Source of the DNA: JALYJG01 sp033763555
GTDB taxonomy: Bacteria; Pseudomonadota; Alphaproteobacteria; UBA9219
DNA length: 64,000 nucleotides
Assembly (NCBI GenBank): GCA_033763555.1
Contig: JANRKK010000039.1
Span: forward strand, 1-64,000
Direction of reading: 5' to 3'
Part shown: piece by piece, positions 8,305 to 16,786 of the stretch
Position numbering within the stretch: the first letter of the stretch is position 1
Layout of the letters: each line of letters begins with the position of its first letter
Notes under the pieces: model-generated
Told to the model about the DNA's origin: nothing
Seen by the model: only the letters and a program-made list of their open reading frames with translations
Databases searched by the model: none
Translations under genes and position numbers: made by a program

Positions 8305-9659
8305 GACTTCGATTGCGCCTTGCTTTCGCGGAAGCGCCGCGCCCAATCTTCGATATTCGCCTGACGACCGCGCGCGACGGCAAGCGTATTTGCAGGCACT
8401 TCCATCGTAATCACGCTGCCTGCGCCGACATAGGCGCCGTCGCCGATTTTAACAGGAGCGACCAAAGCCGTATTGGAACCGATGAAAGTCCCTGCGCCGA
8501 TATGCGTATGATGTTTGCGGAAGCCGTCATAATTGCAGGTAATCGTGCCCGCGCCGATATTGGCCGTGGGGCCGACAGAAGCATCACCGATGTAAGAGAG
8601 ATGGCCGACCTTCGCGCCCTTACCGATTTCGGCATTCTTGATCTCGACGAAATTGCCGATATGCGCTTCCGCGCCGACGACCGAGCCGGGCCGCAGGCGG
8701 GCGAAGGGTCCGATTTTTGCGGCTTCGTCCACCCGCACCTGCTCCAGATTGCAGAAAGCCCGGATTTCAACCTTGTTGCCGATCTCGACGCCGGGGCCGA
8801 AAACAACATTGGGGCCGATGGTCACATCGCGCCCGATTTTCGTATCAGCTGACAAGAAAACACTTTCCGGGTCGGTCATGGTCGCGCCGTTCAGCATCGC
8901 CTGCTCGCGCAAACGGCGTTGCATGAAGGCTTCAGCCTGCGCCAGTTCCACCCGCGTGTTGATGCCCAGCACTTCATCGGCGGACATTTCAACGGCAACG
9001 CAACTTTGCCCCGCCTTGCGGGCCAGTGCGATGCAATCCGTCAGGTAAAATTCCTTTTTGGCATTGCCGTCTTTAAGCTGATCGATCAAAGGCCACAGGG
9101 CCTCGGCGGCAAACAGCATGATGCCACCATTGCAAAGGCTTACCGTCTTCTGCTCAGGCATCGCATCAGATGTTTCAACGATACCCGTCAGATTGCCTTT
9201 GGCGTCCATCAGCAACCGCCCATAAGGCGAAGGGTCCTGCGGCCGGAAGCCTGCGACGACGATATCGGCTTTGGTTTCCTGCCGCTTTTCTTGCAGGCCG
9301 CGAAGCGAAGCCGGAGTCACCAGCGGCGCATCTCCGAACACAATGATGACGTCACCCTTAAAAGCTTTCAGTTCGGCCTTCGCTGCCTTGACCGCATCGC
9401 CCGTTCCCAGTGCTTTCGGCTGGATGACGCAACGGCTGGGGGCGACTTCCTTCTCCACCGCTTCCATGCCGGGGGCCGTCACAACGATGATTTTTTCAGG
9501 CAAAAGATCGGCGCAGGCATTAACCACATGCCGGATCATCGGCATGCCCGCGATTGGGTGCAGCACCTTGGGCAGGTCGGACTTCATACGCGTCCCCTGC
9601 CCGGCCGCCAGAATAACGCAGGCCAAAGGGGGGTGTTTGGAAGAGTTCCTTTCAGACAT
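8301..9659 (-). CDS. glmU: Bifunctional GlcNAc-1-P uridyltransferase / GlcN-1-P acetyltransferase
   Basis: GlmU (452 residues) acetylates glucosamine-1-phosphate and then forms UDP-GlcNAc. The N-terminal nucleotidyltransferase domain carries LAAGQGTRMKSDLPKVLHP and FGDAPLV; the C-terminal half is a left-handed beta-helix of hexapeptide repeats ending with IGAGTITCNYDG and HHTHIGAGTFIGSN, the acetyltransferase active site. The start MSERN at 9659 is preferred to an upstream extension that overlaps the divergent phosphatase gene. With glmS nearby, two of the enzymes of the UDP-GlcNAc route are in this segment; glmM is not. Confidence 0.96.
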   Translation of the reverse strand: MSERNSSKHPPLACVILAAGQGTRMKSDLPKVLHPIAGMPMIRHVVNACADLLPEKIIVVTAPGMEAVEKEVAPSRCVIQPKALGTGDAVKAAKAELKAFKGDVIIVFGDAPLVTPASLRGLQEKRQETKADIVVAGFRPQDPSPYGRLLMDAKGNLTGIVETSDAMPEQKTVSLCNGGIMLFAAEALWPLIDQLKDGNAKKEFYLTDCIALARKAGQSCVAVEMSADEVLGINTRVELAQAEAFMQRRLREQAMLNGATMTDPESVFLSADTKIGRDVTIGPNVVFGPGVEIGNKVEIRAFCNLEQVRVDEAAKIGPFARLRPGSVVGAEAHIGNFVEIKNAEIGKGAKVGHLSYIGDASVGPTANIGAGTITCNYDGFRKHHTHIGAGTFIGSNTALVAPVKIGDGAYVGAGSVITMEVPANTLAVARGRQANIEDWARRFRESKAQSKS

Positions 9660-9708
9660 GCTGCTTTTCTGCCATAGAGATAAGCGTATCGCCAACAGGG
9701 ATTTTAGC

Positions 9709-10389
9709 ATGGTGCGTTTGCAGGGCCTTATATTCGATCTGGACGGAACGCTGCTGGATAGCGCGCCGGATTTGCGTCAGGCGCTGAACCAGACCCTGCG
9801 CGCTCATAAACGGCGCGATCTGACGCTGGATGAGGTCAAGCATATGGTCGGCGATGGCATGCTGCCGCTGCTCAGCCGCGCTTTTGCCGCTACGGGTGGC
9901 CCCATCAGCGACGCCGAAGCCTATCTGCGGTTTCAGGAATTTCTTCTGCACTACCGCGACCAGAAGCCAGACCCGGCGCAGATTTACCCGGGCGGCAAGG
10001 AAACTCTGGAACACTACCATAAAGCCGGAGTCAAATTGGGTATCTGCACCAACAAGCATGAAGCCTCGACCATACGCCTGCTCGAAGAACTCAATTTGAA
10101 GCATTACTTCACCTTTATTGCGGGCGGTGACACTTTTCTGGTGCACAAGCCGCATCCCGACCATGTCCGCGGCGTGATTGAAGGCTTGAGCGTCCCGGTT
10201 GCCAACTGCGTCATGATCGGCGATGGCCGCAACGATGTTCTGGCAGCTCAAGGCGCAGGCATTCCCTGTCTGGCCGTAACGCACGGCTACGGCGAAGATT
10301 ATGGCCATCTCGACGCCGACGGCCTTATCAGCGGATTTAATGAGCTGCCGCGCGCGCTCGAAAAGCTGGGATTTACGACGAATGAGTGA
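9709..10389 (+). CDS. gph: HAD-family phosphatase, phosphoglycolate phosphatase-like
   Basis: A 226-residue HAD hydrolase with the catalytic motif FDLDGTLLDS (nucleophile Asp10, acid/base Asp12), motif II CTNKHE and motif IV GDGRNDVLAAQGAGI. The helical cap between motifs I and II matches the Gph/PGP class, which removes phosphoglycolate formed from DNA repair or RuBisCO side reactions; substrate assignment within this class is uncertain. The start ATG (9709) leaves 49 bases to the divergent glmU. Its last eight bases overlap the start of the next gene. Confidence 0.8.
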   Translation: MVRLQGLIFDLDGTLLDSAPDLRQALNQTLRAHKRRDLTLDEVKHMVGDGMLPLLSRAFAATGGPISDAEAYLRFQEFLLHYRDQKPDPAQIYPGGKETLEHYHKAGVKLGICTNKHEASTIRLLEELNLKHYFTFIAGGDTFLVHKPHPDHVRGVIEGLSVPVANCVMIGDGRNDVLAAQGAGIPCLAVTHGYGEDYGHLDADGLISGFNELPRALEKLGFTTNE

Positions 10390-11176
10390 GATGCCCGCCG
10401 TCTGTTTGGGAATTGTCAGCATTGTGCTTGCAGCAGGACTGGCCTTTGCCGTGCGAAAAATCATCCATGCCCGCGAAGACCGCAAGATGCGCGGTATCCT
10501 TTGTTCCTGGCCTATTCCGCAGACCGACCCCGAGGCTTTTGACTCCTGCTTCCGCACAGGCACGCTGGGGCCCGAACGCAGCACGGAAATCCGCTTCATC
10601 GCCAATTTCAAAGTCGAAGGTGGCATCAGCGATCTGGAAAGCTGGATTCTTTGCAATCTGGCAAAAAAAGCGGCGCGGATTTTTGAGATTGGTACATGCA
10701 CAGGCAAAACCGCCTATCTGCTGGCCGCCAATGCACAACCGCAGGCCAGAATCTTTACGCTGACTCTCAGGCCGGAAGATGCAGGCCAATATACCGCAGC
10801 GGCAGGCGATGCACCCGACGCGCGGGCATCAGCAGCAATGGAATCACGCTTCAGCACATTTTTCTACAACGGCACGTCGGAAGAAGGAAAAATCCAGCAG
10901 CTTTTCGGCGACAGCAAGAATTTCGATGAAACGCCTTATCTGAATTCCTGCGATCTGATTTTCGTCGATGGCTCGCATGCGCGGTCTTATGTGGAAAGCG
11001 ACAGCCAGAAAGCACTGCGCATGGTCAAGCCGGGCGGCGTTGTCCTCTGGCACGACTATCGCGGGCCGCGACAGACACGGGGCGTGTTCGATGCCCTGAA
11101 CGCGCTTGGCCAGAATATTCCGCTGGCGCACATCAAAGGCACAAGCCTGGTCGCCTACAGGCGGCCCCTTTCGTGA
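10382..11176 (+). CDS. Membrane-anchored class I SAM-dependent methyltransferase
   Basis: The 264-residue protein starts with a single hydrophobic segment (residues 6-24, VCLGIVSIVLAAGLAFAV), followed by a Methyltransf_24-like domain: EIGTCTGKTAYLLA is the SAM-binding motif I, and CDLIFVDGSHARSYV ... GGVVLWHDYRG is the DGxH / WHDY block typical of the cephalosporin-hydroxylase / sugar O-methyltransferase group. The substrate is unknown. It overlaps the phosphatase gene by eight bases (ATGAGTGA), so translation is probably coupled. The membrane anchor suggests action on an envelope or membrane-bound substrate, but that is inference. Confidence 0.7.
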   Translation: MSEMPAVCLGIVSIVLAAGLAFAVRKIIHAREDRKMRGILCSWPIPQTDPEAFDSCFRTGTLGPERSTEIRFIANFKVEGGISDLESWILCNLAKKAARIFEIGTCTGKTAYLLAANAQPQARIFTLTLRPEDAGQYTAAAGDAPDARASAAMESRFSTFFYNGTSEEGKIQQLFGDSKNFDETPYLNSCDLIFVDGSHARSYVESDSQKALRMVKPGGVVLWHDYRGPRQTRGVFDALNALGQNIPLAHIKGTSLVAYRRPLS

Positions 11177-11234
11177 AAATCATTGGCTGTGCTAAAACCC
11201 GTTTGTTGAAAACATTCAGATTCGCAAAGGTTTC

Positions 11235-12794
11235 ATGTCCCAACCCGATTCTTCCGTGATGAGCCGCCTTGTTTCACTGTGCAAGCGGCGCGGCTTTGTC
11301 TATCCGGCCTCCGAGATTTATGGCGGCTTGAACGGCTTTTGGGATTTCGGGCCACTAGGCGTTCAGCTCAAAAACAATCTGCGCGACGCCTGGTGGCGCG
11401 ACATGGTCGAATGCCCACCGCTCGGCCCGGACGGCAAGCCCCTTTCCATCGTCGGCGTCGATACCTCCATCATCCAGCACCCGCAGACCTGGATTGCCTC
11501 AGGCCATGCCGGAGGTTTCGCTGATCTTATGGTCGATTGCCGGGAGACGAAACTGCGGTACCGGGCGGATCACATCATGGTTTTCGTTGAGGTATCTTAT
11601 GAAGATAAGACGGGAGAAAGAAAAAGCCTTTACCTCAGCAGCTTAGATGGAGGCGAAGAAGGCAGAGAAATAGTTGAGAAAAAAGCAAAGAAAATTGCCA
11701 AAAAAAGAGGCGGCAATGAATCGTCGGTAAAGGTTGGTCTTGGAATCAACTCTATTGTTCCTCTGACTACCCTCACACCCGAAAGCCGTGCACTGGTAAT
11801 TGGCCCTGACGCCGATAAAGAAGGAACACTCACCGAACCGCGCGCCTTCAATCTGATGTTCCATTCCTATGTTGGTGTGATGCAGGATGAGGATTCCAAA
11901 GTCTATCTCCGCCCCGAAACTGCGCAGGGCATTTTCCTGCAATATAAAAATGTCGTCGATACATCGCGCGTCAAGATACCTTTCGGTGTCGCGCAGATCG
12001 GGAAGGCGTTCCGCAACGAGGTCACGCCGCGCAATTTCATCTTCCGCACCCGCGAGTTTGAGCAGATGGAGATGGAATTCTTCTGCCCGCCAGAAGACGG
12101 CCAAATGTGGTACGAATTCTGGGTCGCGGAGCGCATGCGCTGGTGGGAAGCTCAGGGAGTCAAAAAGGACAACCTTTATCGCAACATCATCCCCGAAGGC
12201 GAATTGGCGCACTATTCCAAAGGCACGTCGGATATCGAATATCGCTATCCTTTCACCGCGCCGGGCTTTGGCGAGTTGGAAGGCGTCGCCTACCGCACCG
12301 ATTACGACCTCAAGCAGCATCAGGAGCACAGCAAGGTCAATCTGGAATATATCGATCAGGAAAATAATCGCCGCTATATCCCGCATGTGGTGGAACCCGC
12401 CAGCGGCTTGACGCGTGGCGTTCTGGTCCTGCTCTGCGAAGCCTATCAGTATGACGAAAGCCGCCCCTCGCCCGAATGGTTGAAACTGAAACCGAGCCTC
12501 GCGCCGACAAAGGTTGGTATTTTCCCTCTGGTCAACAAGGACGGCATGCCGGAAGTGGCGGAAAAACTCTATCTCGACCTGCGCAAAGATTACACCTGCC
12601 AGTTCGATGCCAAACAGAGCATCGGTAAACGCTATGCGCGTATGGATGAAGCCGGTACGCCTTTCTGCGTCACTATCGATGGCGATACGCTGAAAGATCA
12701 GAATGTCACCATCCGCATCCGCGACACGGCGCAGCAGGAGCGCGTGGCCCTGTCTCAAGTCAAAGGCTGGCTGGTACAGAAACTCGCCGATTAA
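11235..12794 (+). CDS. glyS: Glycyl-tRNA synthetase, single-chain (alpha2, class II) type
   Basis: This 519-residue class IIa synthetase charges tRNA-Gly. Recognisable blocks are KRRGFVYPASEIYGG at the N-terminus, GHAGGFADLMVDC, motif 2 RNEVTPRNFIFRTREFEQME, motif 3 SGLTRGVLVLLCEAY and the C-terminal anticodon-binding domain starting near LAPTKVGIFPLV. It is the homodimeric eukaryote/archaea-like form; most alphaproteobacteria I know use the separate GlyQ/GlyS alpha-beta enzyme. Between RADHIM and LTEPRAFN the gene carries an AT-rich, lysine-rich insertion of roughly 80 residues (11590-11830) in place of the usual short cysteine-containing insert. The reading frame stays open through it. Confidence 0.92.
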   Translation: MSQPDSSVMSRLVSLCKRRGFVYPASEIYGGLNGFWDFGPLGVQLKNNLRDAWWRDMVECPPLGPDGKPLSIVGVDTSIIQHPQTWIASGHAGGFADLMVDCRETKLRYRADHIMVFVEVSYEDKTGERKSLYLSSLDGGEEGREIVEKKAKKIAKKRGGNESSVKVGLGINSIVPLTTLTPESRALVIGPDADKEGTLTEPRAFNLMFHSYVGVMQDEDSKVYLRPETAQGIFLQYKNVVDTSRVKIPFGVAQIGKAFRNEVTPRNFIFRTREFEQMEMEFFCPPEDGQMWYEFWVAERMRWWEAQGVKKDNLYRNIIPEGELAHYSKGTSDIEYRYPFTAPGFGELEGVAYRTDYDLKQHQEHSKVNLEYIDQENNRRYIPHVVEPASGLTRGVLVLLCEAYQYDESRPSPEWLKLKPSLAPTKVGIFPLVNKDGMPEVAEKLYLDLRKDYTCQFDAKQSIGKRYARMDEAGTPFCVTIDGDTLKDQNVTIRIRDTAQQERVALSQVKGWLVQKLAD

Positions 12795-12988
12795 GCCTAC
12801 GATTCGTTGGGCATGCGTATCATGTTTTGCCTGAACATACCCGGTTAACCCCTTTAATTGCTGTGCTTGGCCTCTCGGATATGTTCCCGATTTACAATGG
12901 TTTACAATTTATTAAGCCCTACTGCCTCATCATGTCGGACGGGGTAAAGGAGGATCGGCTATCGACGTAGACTGATTGGAAGACACCT

Positions 12989-13615
12989 ATGGCAAATTCG
13001 TCCTCTCTTGCATCCTTTCTCCCGCCCGTTCCCAACGGCGCCCAACTCTATCAACGCGCCGTCGCGAACAGGATTGGTGTTACCCCCGCGACTTCCGAAA
13101 ATATTGGCTGGTTGGCCAAAAACAAATCCCAGCTTGAAGTTGTCAGTCAGCTGACAGGCCAGGATCCGATCAATATGTTTAACTTCACATTCCAGCAGGG
13201 TGAATCCATCAAGCTGAAGCTGACGAGCATTGATGGCAAGGTTCCTGTTCATGTACAAATATTCGATGGCAGCGGAACGCGCGTCATTGCCGATAATCAA
13301 GGCAATTCAAAAACAAAAGAAGCCTACGCACAACTCACATCTTTGGATGGGCTGAAGCTGAAAACCGGAAAATATCTTCTCAAGGTTGAGTACGGAAAAG
13401 GCGCTGATAAAAACGCGAAACAAAACTACGCTATCCAGCTCGGCTCCGGCACAACGTTCAAAAATGACTATCGTACGCTGGCTTCACCCGTAACGGTTGC
13501 TCAAACCCTGCAGGCTGGCGGTACCTTTGGCTATGACGCCCGGAATACCACGGCCCTTATGCTGGCCACAGGAGCCGTAGGCGACAGGCTCAATATATTC
13601 AACTTTATCACCTAA
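12989..13615 (+). CDS. PPC-like beta-sandwich protein of unknown function
   Basis: The 208-residue product lacks a classical signal peptide. Residues about 60-150 look like a bacterial pre-peptidase C-terminal (PPC) type beta-sandwich: NMFNFTFQQGESIKLKLTS, a 'VQIFDGSGTRVIADN' strand pair and 'KTGKYLLKVEYG'. The last 40 residues repeat the start of that unit: DPINMFNF (59-66) and DRLNIFNF (199-206) align, and the protein ends two residues later, as if a second copy were cut short. Function is unknown; such domains usually occur in secreted or surface proteins. It precedes the chemotaxis-like cluster and is separated from it by 281 bases. The upstream 194-base gap holds a direct repeat TTTACAAT-GG-TTTACAAT (12891-12908). 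Confidence 0.6.
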   Translation: MANSSSLASFLPPVPNGAQLYQRAVANRIGVTPATSENIGWLAKNKSQLEVVSQLTGQDPINMFNFTFQQGESIKLKLTSIDGKVPVHVQIFDGSGTRVIADNQGNSKTKEAYAQLTSLDGLKLKTGKYLLKVEYGKGADKNAKQNYAIQLGSGTTFKNDYRTLASPVTVAQTLQAGGTFGYDARNTTALMLATGAVGDRLNIFNFIT

Positions 13616-13692
13616 AACTGCTCCAAACCCTCCCAAACACGCCGATTGAGCGATAGGCCGCAGTTTGTTAAAATCCCATCGAAGTCCCCGCC

Positions 13693-13707
13693 TTAACAGC
13701 AGGTTAA
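13693..13707. promoter_or_regulatory. CtrA-type box (TTAA-N7-TTAA) upstream of the CheY/CheX/CheA-like cluster
   Basis: TTAA (13693-13696) and TTAA (13704-13707) are separated by exactly seven bases, the binding pattern of the alphaproteobacterial cell-cycle regulator CtrA. It lies about 190 bases before the response-regulator start. A possible promoter follows (TTGTCC 13726-13731, TATACG 13748-13753, spacing 16). The same gap also holds a GTGCAGG / CCTGCAC inverted repeat (13823-13844). This is a motif match only. Confidence 0.45.
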
Positions 13708-13896
13708 TGCACAGCTGATTGTTCATTGTCCCTGTGTTTCTTTTAACTATACGGCAAGGTTTTTGTGGCAAAAATCCAAGCTACCGTTTGTCTTTCCGGT
13801 CAGCGGGTTAAGCCAATTCCAAGTGCAGGCTGTGCATCCTGCACGGCTTGAAGTTTGCAGCCCCCTGTTGCGGATTGTCATGGAAGGAGAAGGGTC

Positions 13897-14334
13897 GTGA
13901 GTCAGTTGGCCAATCTTAAAATTCTGATCGCGGACGATCATTTCCTGATCCGCCAGTTCGTGCGCAATGCGCTCCAGGAATCCAAAGTCACCAATGTCCA
14001 AACCGCGGCCGACGGCAACGAAGCCATCGACCTCGTGCAAAAGGCCCATGATGCGGGTCAACCCTATGACGTTGTTTTCCTCGACTGGAACATGCCGACC
14101 ATTTCAGGCCTGGAAGTCCTCAGCTATTTCCGCGCTAAGAACGAATACACCAACACCGCCTTTGTCATGCTGACGGCCGAATCCGAACAGCAGAACATCA
14201 TGAAGGCGATCAAGGCAGGTGCGACCTCCTACATCATCAAACCCGTTTCGCCGACCGACTTGAACAAAAAGCTTTTTGAAATTTACGAATGGATTAAGCG
14301 CAAGCGCCAGTCAGGCCAAGCGCTGCACGGATAA
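13897..14334 (+). CDS. CheY-like single-domain response regulator
   Basis: The 145-residue product is a stand-alone receiver domain with all key residues: acidic pair Asp13-Asp14 (ILIADDH), phospho-acceptor Asp63 (VVFLDWNMP), the switch Thr in VMLTAES and the Lys in YIIKPVSP. There is no output domain, so it should act by protein-protein contact as CheY does. GTG at 13897 is chosen because a strong purine-rich site (GGAAGGAGAAGGG, 13882-13893) precedes it. It is the first gene of a three-gene set with a CheX phosphatase and a CheA-like kinase, implying a dedicated phosphorelay. Confidence 0.88.
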   Translation: MSQLANLKILIADDHFLIRQFVRNALQESKVTNVQTAADGNEAIDLVQKAHDAGQPYDVVFLDWNMPTISGLEVLSYFRAKNEYTNTAFVMLTAESEQQNIMKAIKAGATSYIIKPVSPTDLNKKLFEIYEWIKRKRQSGQALHG

Positions 14335-14359
14335 AGAGACAGAAGGTCAGGGAACGCAC

Positions 14360-14878
14360 ATGAAACCTATGCCTCAAATTGTCGGCCTTGCGCTGGACGA
14401 CCATCTCGCCAAGGATATTTCAAGCGCCGTCGGCAATGCCATGCATCAGACCTTCAATGTCGAGGTCCTGCCCGGCCCCTATGAAATCGGCGACGGCATG
14501 GTGTCTTTGGTCGGCGACGTTTCAGGCGTCATCGGCATGGTGCAAAACCAGCTCGAAGGCACGCTGATGCTGTGCCTGACCTTTGAAACTATCCGCGAAC
14601 TTCTGCCACAGGTCGTCGGCAAATCTATTTCTATCACGCATGAGATGGCCGTTGACGCTGTGGGCGAAATTACCAACATGATTTTCGGCCAGATCAAAGC
14701 CAATCTTGGCCAGCGCGGTCACCAGCTGAAGCTGGGCATTCCCTGCGTCGTCACTGGTAAGGGCCACTTCGTCAGCCAATTTCACCGCGGCCGCTACATG
14801 ATCGTGCCCTTCCATCTCGATGGCCAGTTATTCCAAGTCTATGTCGCATTACACACAGATAAGGTTAAGGCGCGGTAG
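14360..14878 (+). CDS. CheX-like phosphatase of the CheC/CheX/FliY family
   Basis: This 172-residue protein carries one CheC/CheX active-site signature: Asp99-x3-Glu103-x2-Asn106 followed by Pro128 (DAVGEITN ... GIPCVV). In the family this site removes phosphate from CheY-P. With a single signature it is CheX-like rather than CheC. The ATG at 14360 starts 25 bases after the response-regulator stop. Its position between a receiver protein and a CheA-like kinase makes the upstream receiver its likely substrate. The window holds no receptor, CheW, CheR or CheB gene. Confidence 0.82.
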   Translation: MKPMPQIVGLALDDHLAKDISSAVGNAMHQTFNVEVLPGPYEIGDGMVSLVGDVSGVIGMVQNQLEGTLMLCLTFETIRELLPQVVGKSISITHEMAVDAVGEITNMIFGQIKANLGQRGHQLKLGIPCVVTGKGHFVSQFHRGRYMIVPFHLDGQLFQVYVALHTDKVKAR

Positions 14879-14950
14879 GTTGTTTTTTCAGGTGTCTCCC
14901 TGCCCAACAGGGGAACGTTTGGAAAATCATCTTCCCGGGAATAATGTTTT

Positions 14951-16750
14951 ATGCAGAGCGAGAAGCGGGCATCCATGTCCGATGTAATTTCAAACTCCAC
15001 TCCCGCAGCGACGTCCGAAAATCAGAATATGGACGCCCTGGCCGGGAAAGCCGCCCTGACGGAAGCTATCCGCCATGTGGACATCGTCCATATATCGCTT
15101 CTGGGCATGGCTGCGATCGTCCTTGTCCTTCTGGCAGCCGTGGCGCTTCCGGTTTTCGGCTATACGCCTGTAGGCCAGATCTGGGCCTTTATGGTCATGG
15201 TCGCTGCCGCTGTCGCGGGCATCGCCTATCTCTATTATGTGAATTACCGGGTCCACCAGCATGTGAGCAATCAGGCTCGCCTGACCGAAGTTCTAGTCAA
15301 CAGCCTGGGCCAGGGCTTCCTTTCCTTCAATAGCTCAAGCGTCTGCGGCCCGGTTTATTCGCAAGCCTGCCTTGATCTGCTGGAAACAGTTCCGGCAGGC
15401 AAGAATGTTATGGATGTCCTGCGCGTTCCGACAGACCAGCATGGGGACTTCAAAGACTGGCTGGATATCATGTTCATGCCGAACCACGCCCTCGGCTTTG
15501 ATGATGTCGTCAAATTCCTGCCAAGTTTTTATCCGCACAGCAAAGGCCATCGCATCAGCCTGATGTACCGCCCAATTACAGGAAAAGACAATCTTCTGAG
15601 ACAGGTTGTCGTGATCGCCACCGACCAGACCGAGGAATATGCCGCCGGACAGCGCATCGAGCAGCAGCGCAATTATGCCGATATGATTTGCCGCATTTTC
15701 AAAGAACGGAACCAATTCCTCGCCACAATTACACATATCCGCAAATTTATCACCGAAACCGCGCAGCCTACACGCCGCGAAGATTCCGCTTCGCTCCTGC
15801 GTTCACTCCATACACTGAAGGCAGCGGTCAAGCATTTCCATCTGGATAAATTCAGCATCATCATTCACACACTGGAAAGCGACCTGCGAAGCTCCGCCCT
15901 GACATCGGAAGACGCCTTCCAGAAGCGCCTGCGTCAAGGTCACAAGGAAGTGGAAGATGGGCTCGCCGCCGTACTGGAGCAGGTCAAAGACCTGATCGGC
16001 CAGGATTACGAAGGTCGCGGCAATATGCATGAAGTCGAGGAATCGGCGCTTTATGACTTTGCGCAGGAAATGGAAAATAAATATGCCGATCCCGAGCTTA
16101 TTCGCCGCTTCCTCAGCACGCTGGCCGCCGTTCCGGCCAATGATTGCTTCCGCCTGTTTGAACGCGAGCTACACGACCTTGCCGAGATTACAGGCAAACA
16201 GATCAAGCCCATCCGCTATACCGGGACCAACCCGCGCGTGCTGACGCGGCCTATTCAGGATTTCCTGTTTTCGCTGACCCATGTCTGCCGCAACATCGTC
16301 GATCACGGCATCGAGGCACCTGTTACGCGCCTGGCGCGCGGCAAAGACCCGGCCGGACAAGTTTCTATCCACGTCAACGTTGTTCCTGACGATGATTATA
16401 AATCTGAATGGCTGCATATCGTCATCAGTGATGACGGCAACGGCATCGACCCCTCGCATATCCGTGCCAAGCTGGCAAATACCGATCCCTTAGGATCCTG
16501 GCGGCATGAAGACGACCAAACCGTCATCCAGCGTATTTTCTCATGGGGTTTTTCAACCCATGAAAATATCACTGACCTGTCCGGCCGCGGCGTCGGCATG
16601 GAAGCGGTTCAACGCGAAGTCCAGCTGCTGGGCGGAAGTATTCAGGTCTTCTCCGAACTTTACCGGGGAACAAAGCTGGATATCCGCATCCCCTATACTC
16701 TTGATCTGCGCAGAAAGACTCTACCCTTGATATTAGCGGCAAAAGGCTGA
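14951..16750 (+). CDS. Membrane-bound CheA-like hybrid of Hpt and ATPase domains (histidine kinase)
   Basis: The 599-residue protein has two transmembrane segments (about residues 46-70 and 76-98), a PAS-sized linker, an Hpt-like stretch (LLRSLHTLKAAVKHF; His287 is the likely phospho-acceptor) and a C-terminal HATPase of CheA type: N-box THVCRNIVDHGIEAP, G1 SDDGNGID, G2 SGRGVGMEAV and GTKLDIRIPYTL. Chemotaxis CheA has the same P1 and P4 elements, but this protein lacks the CheW-binding P5 domain and the response-regulator-binding P2 domain, and adds a membrane anchor. The usual HTLKG has Ala for Gly. A second possible start is ATG 14975. It is predicted to feed the CheY-like protein encoded upstream. 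Confidence 0.82.
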   Translation: MQSEKRASMSDVISNSTPAATSENQNMDALAGKAALTEAIRHVDIVHISLLGMAAIVLVLLAAVALPVFGYTPVGQIWAFMVMVAAAVAGIAYLYYVNYRVHQHVSNQARLTEVLVNSLGQGFLSFNSSSVCGPVYSQACLDLLETVPAGKNVMDVLRVPTDQHGDFKDWLDIMFMPNHALGFDDVVKFLPSFYPHSKGHRISLMYRPITGKDNLLRQVVVIATDQTEEYAAGQRIEQQRNYADMICRIFKERNQFLATITHIRKFITETAQPTRREDSASLLRSLHTLKAAVKHFHLDKFSIIIHTLESDLRSSALTSEDAFQKRLRQGHKEVEDGLAAVLEQVKDLIGQDYEGRGNMHEVEESALYDFAQEMENKYADPELIRRFLSTLAAVPANDCFRLFERELHDLAEITGKQIKPIRYTGTNPRVLTRPIQDFLFSLTHVCRNIVDHGIEAPVTRLARGKDPAGQVSIHVNVVPDDDYKSEWLHIVISDDGNGIDPSHIRAKLANTDPLGSWRHEDDQTVIQRIFSWGFSTHENITDLSGRGVGMEAVQREVQLLGGSIQVFSELYRGTKLDIRIPYTLDLRRKTLPLILAAKG

Positions 16751-16786
16751 GTTGCCTCAAGGCAGCTTATTTTCAGGAATAGCTTT

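Noticed and set aside
12841..12860. A CtrA box in TTAACCCCTTTAA upstream of the PPC-like gene
   Set aside because: The two TTAA half-sites are five bases apart instead of seven.
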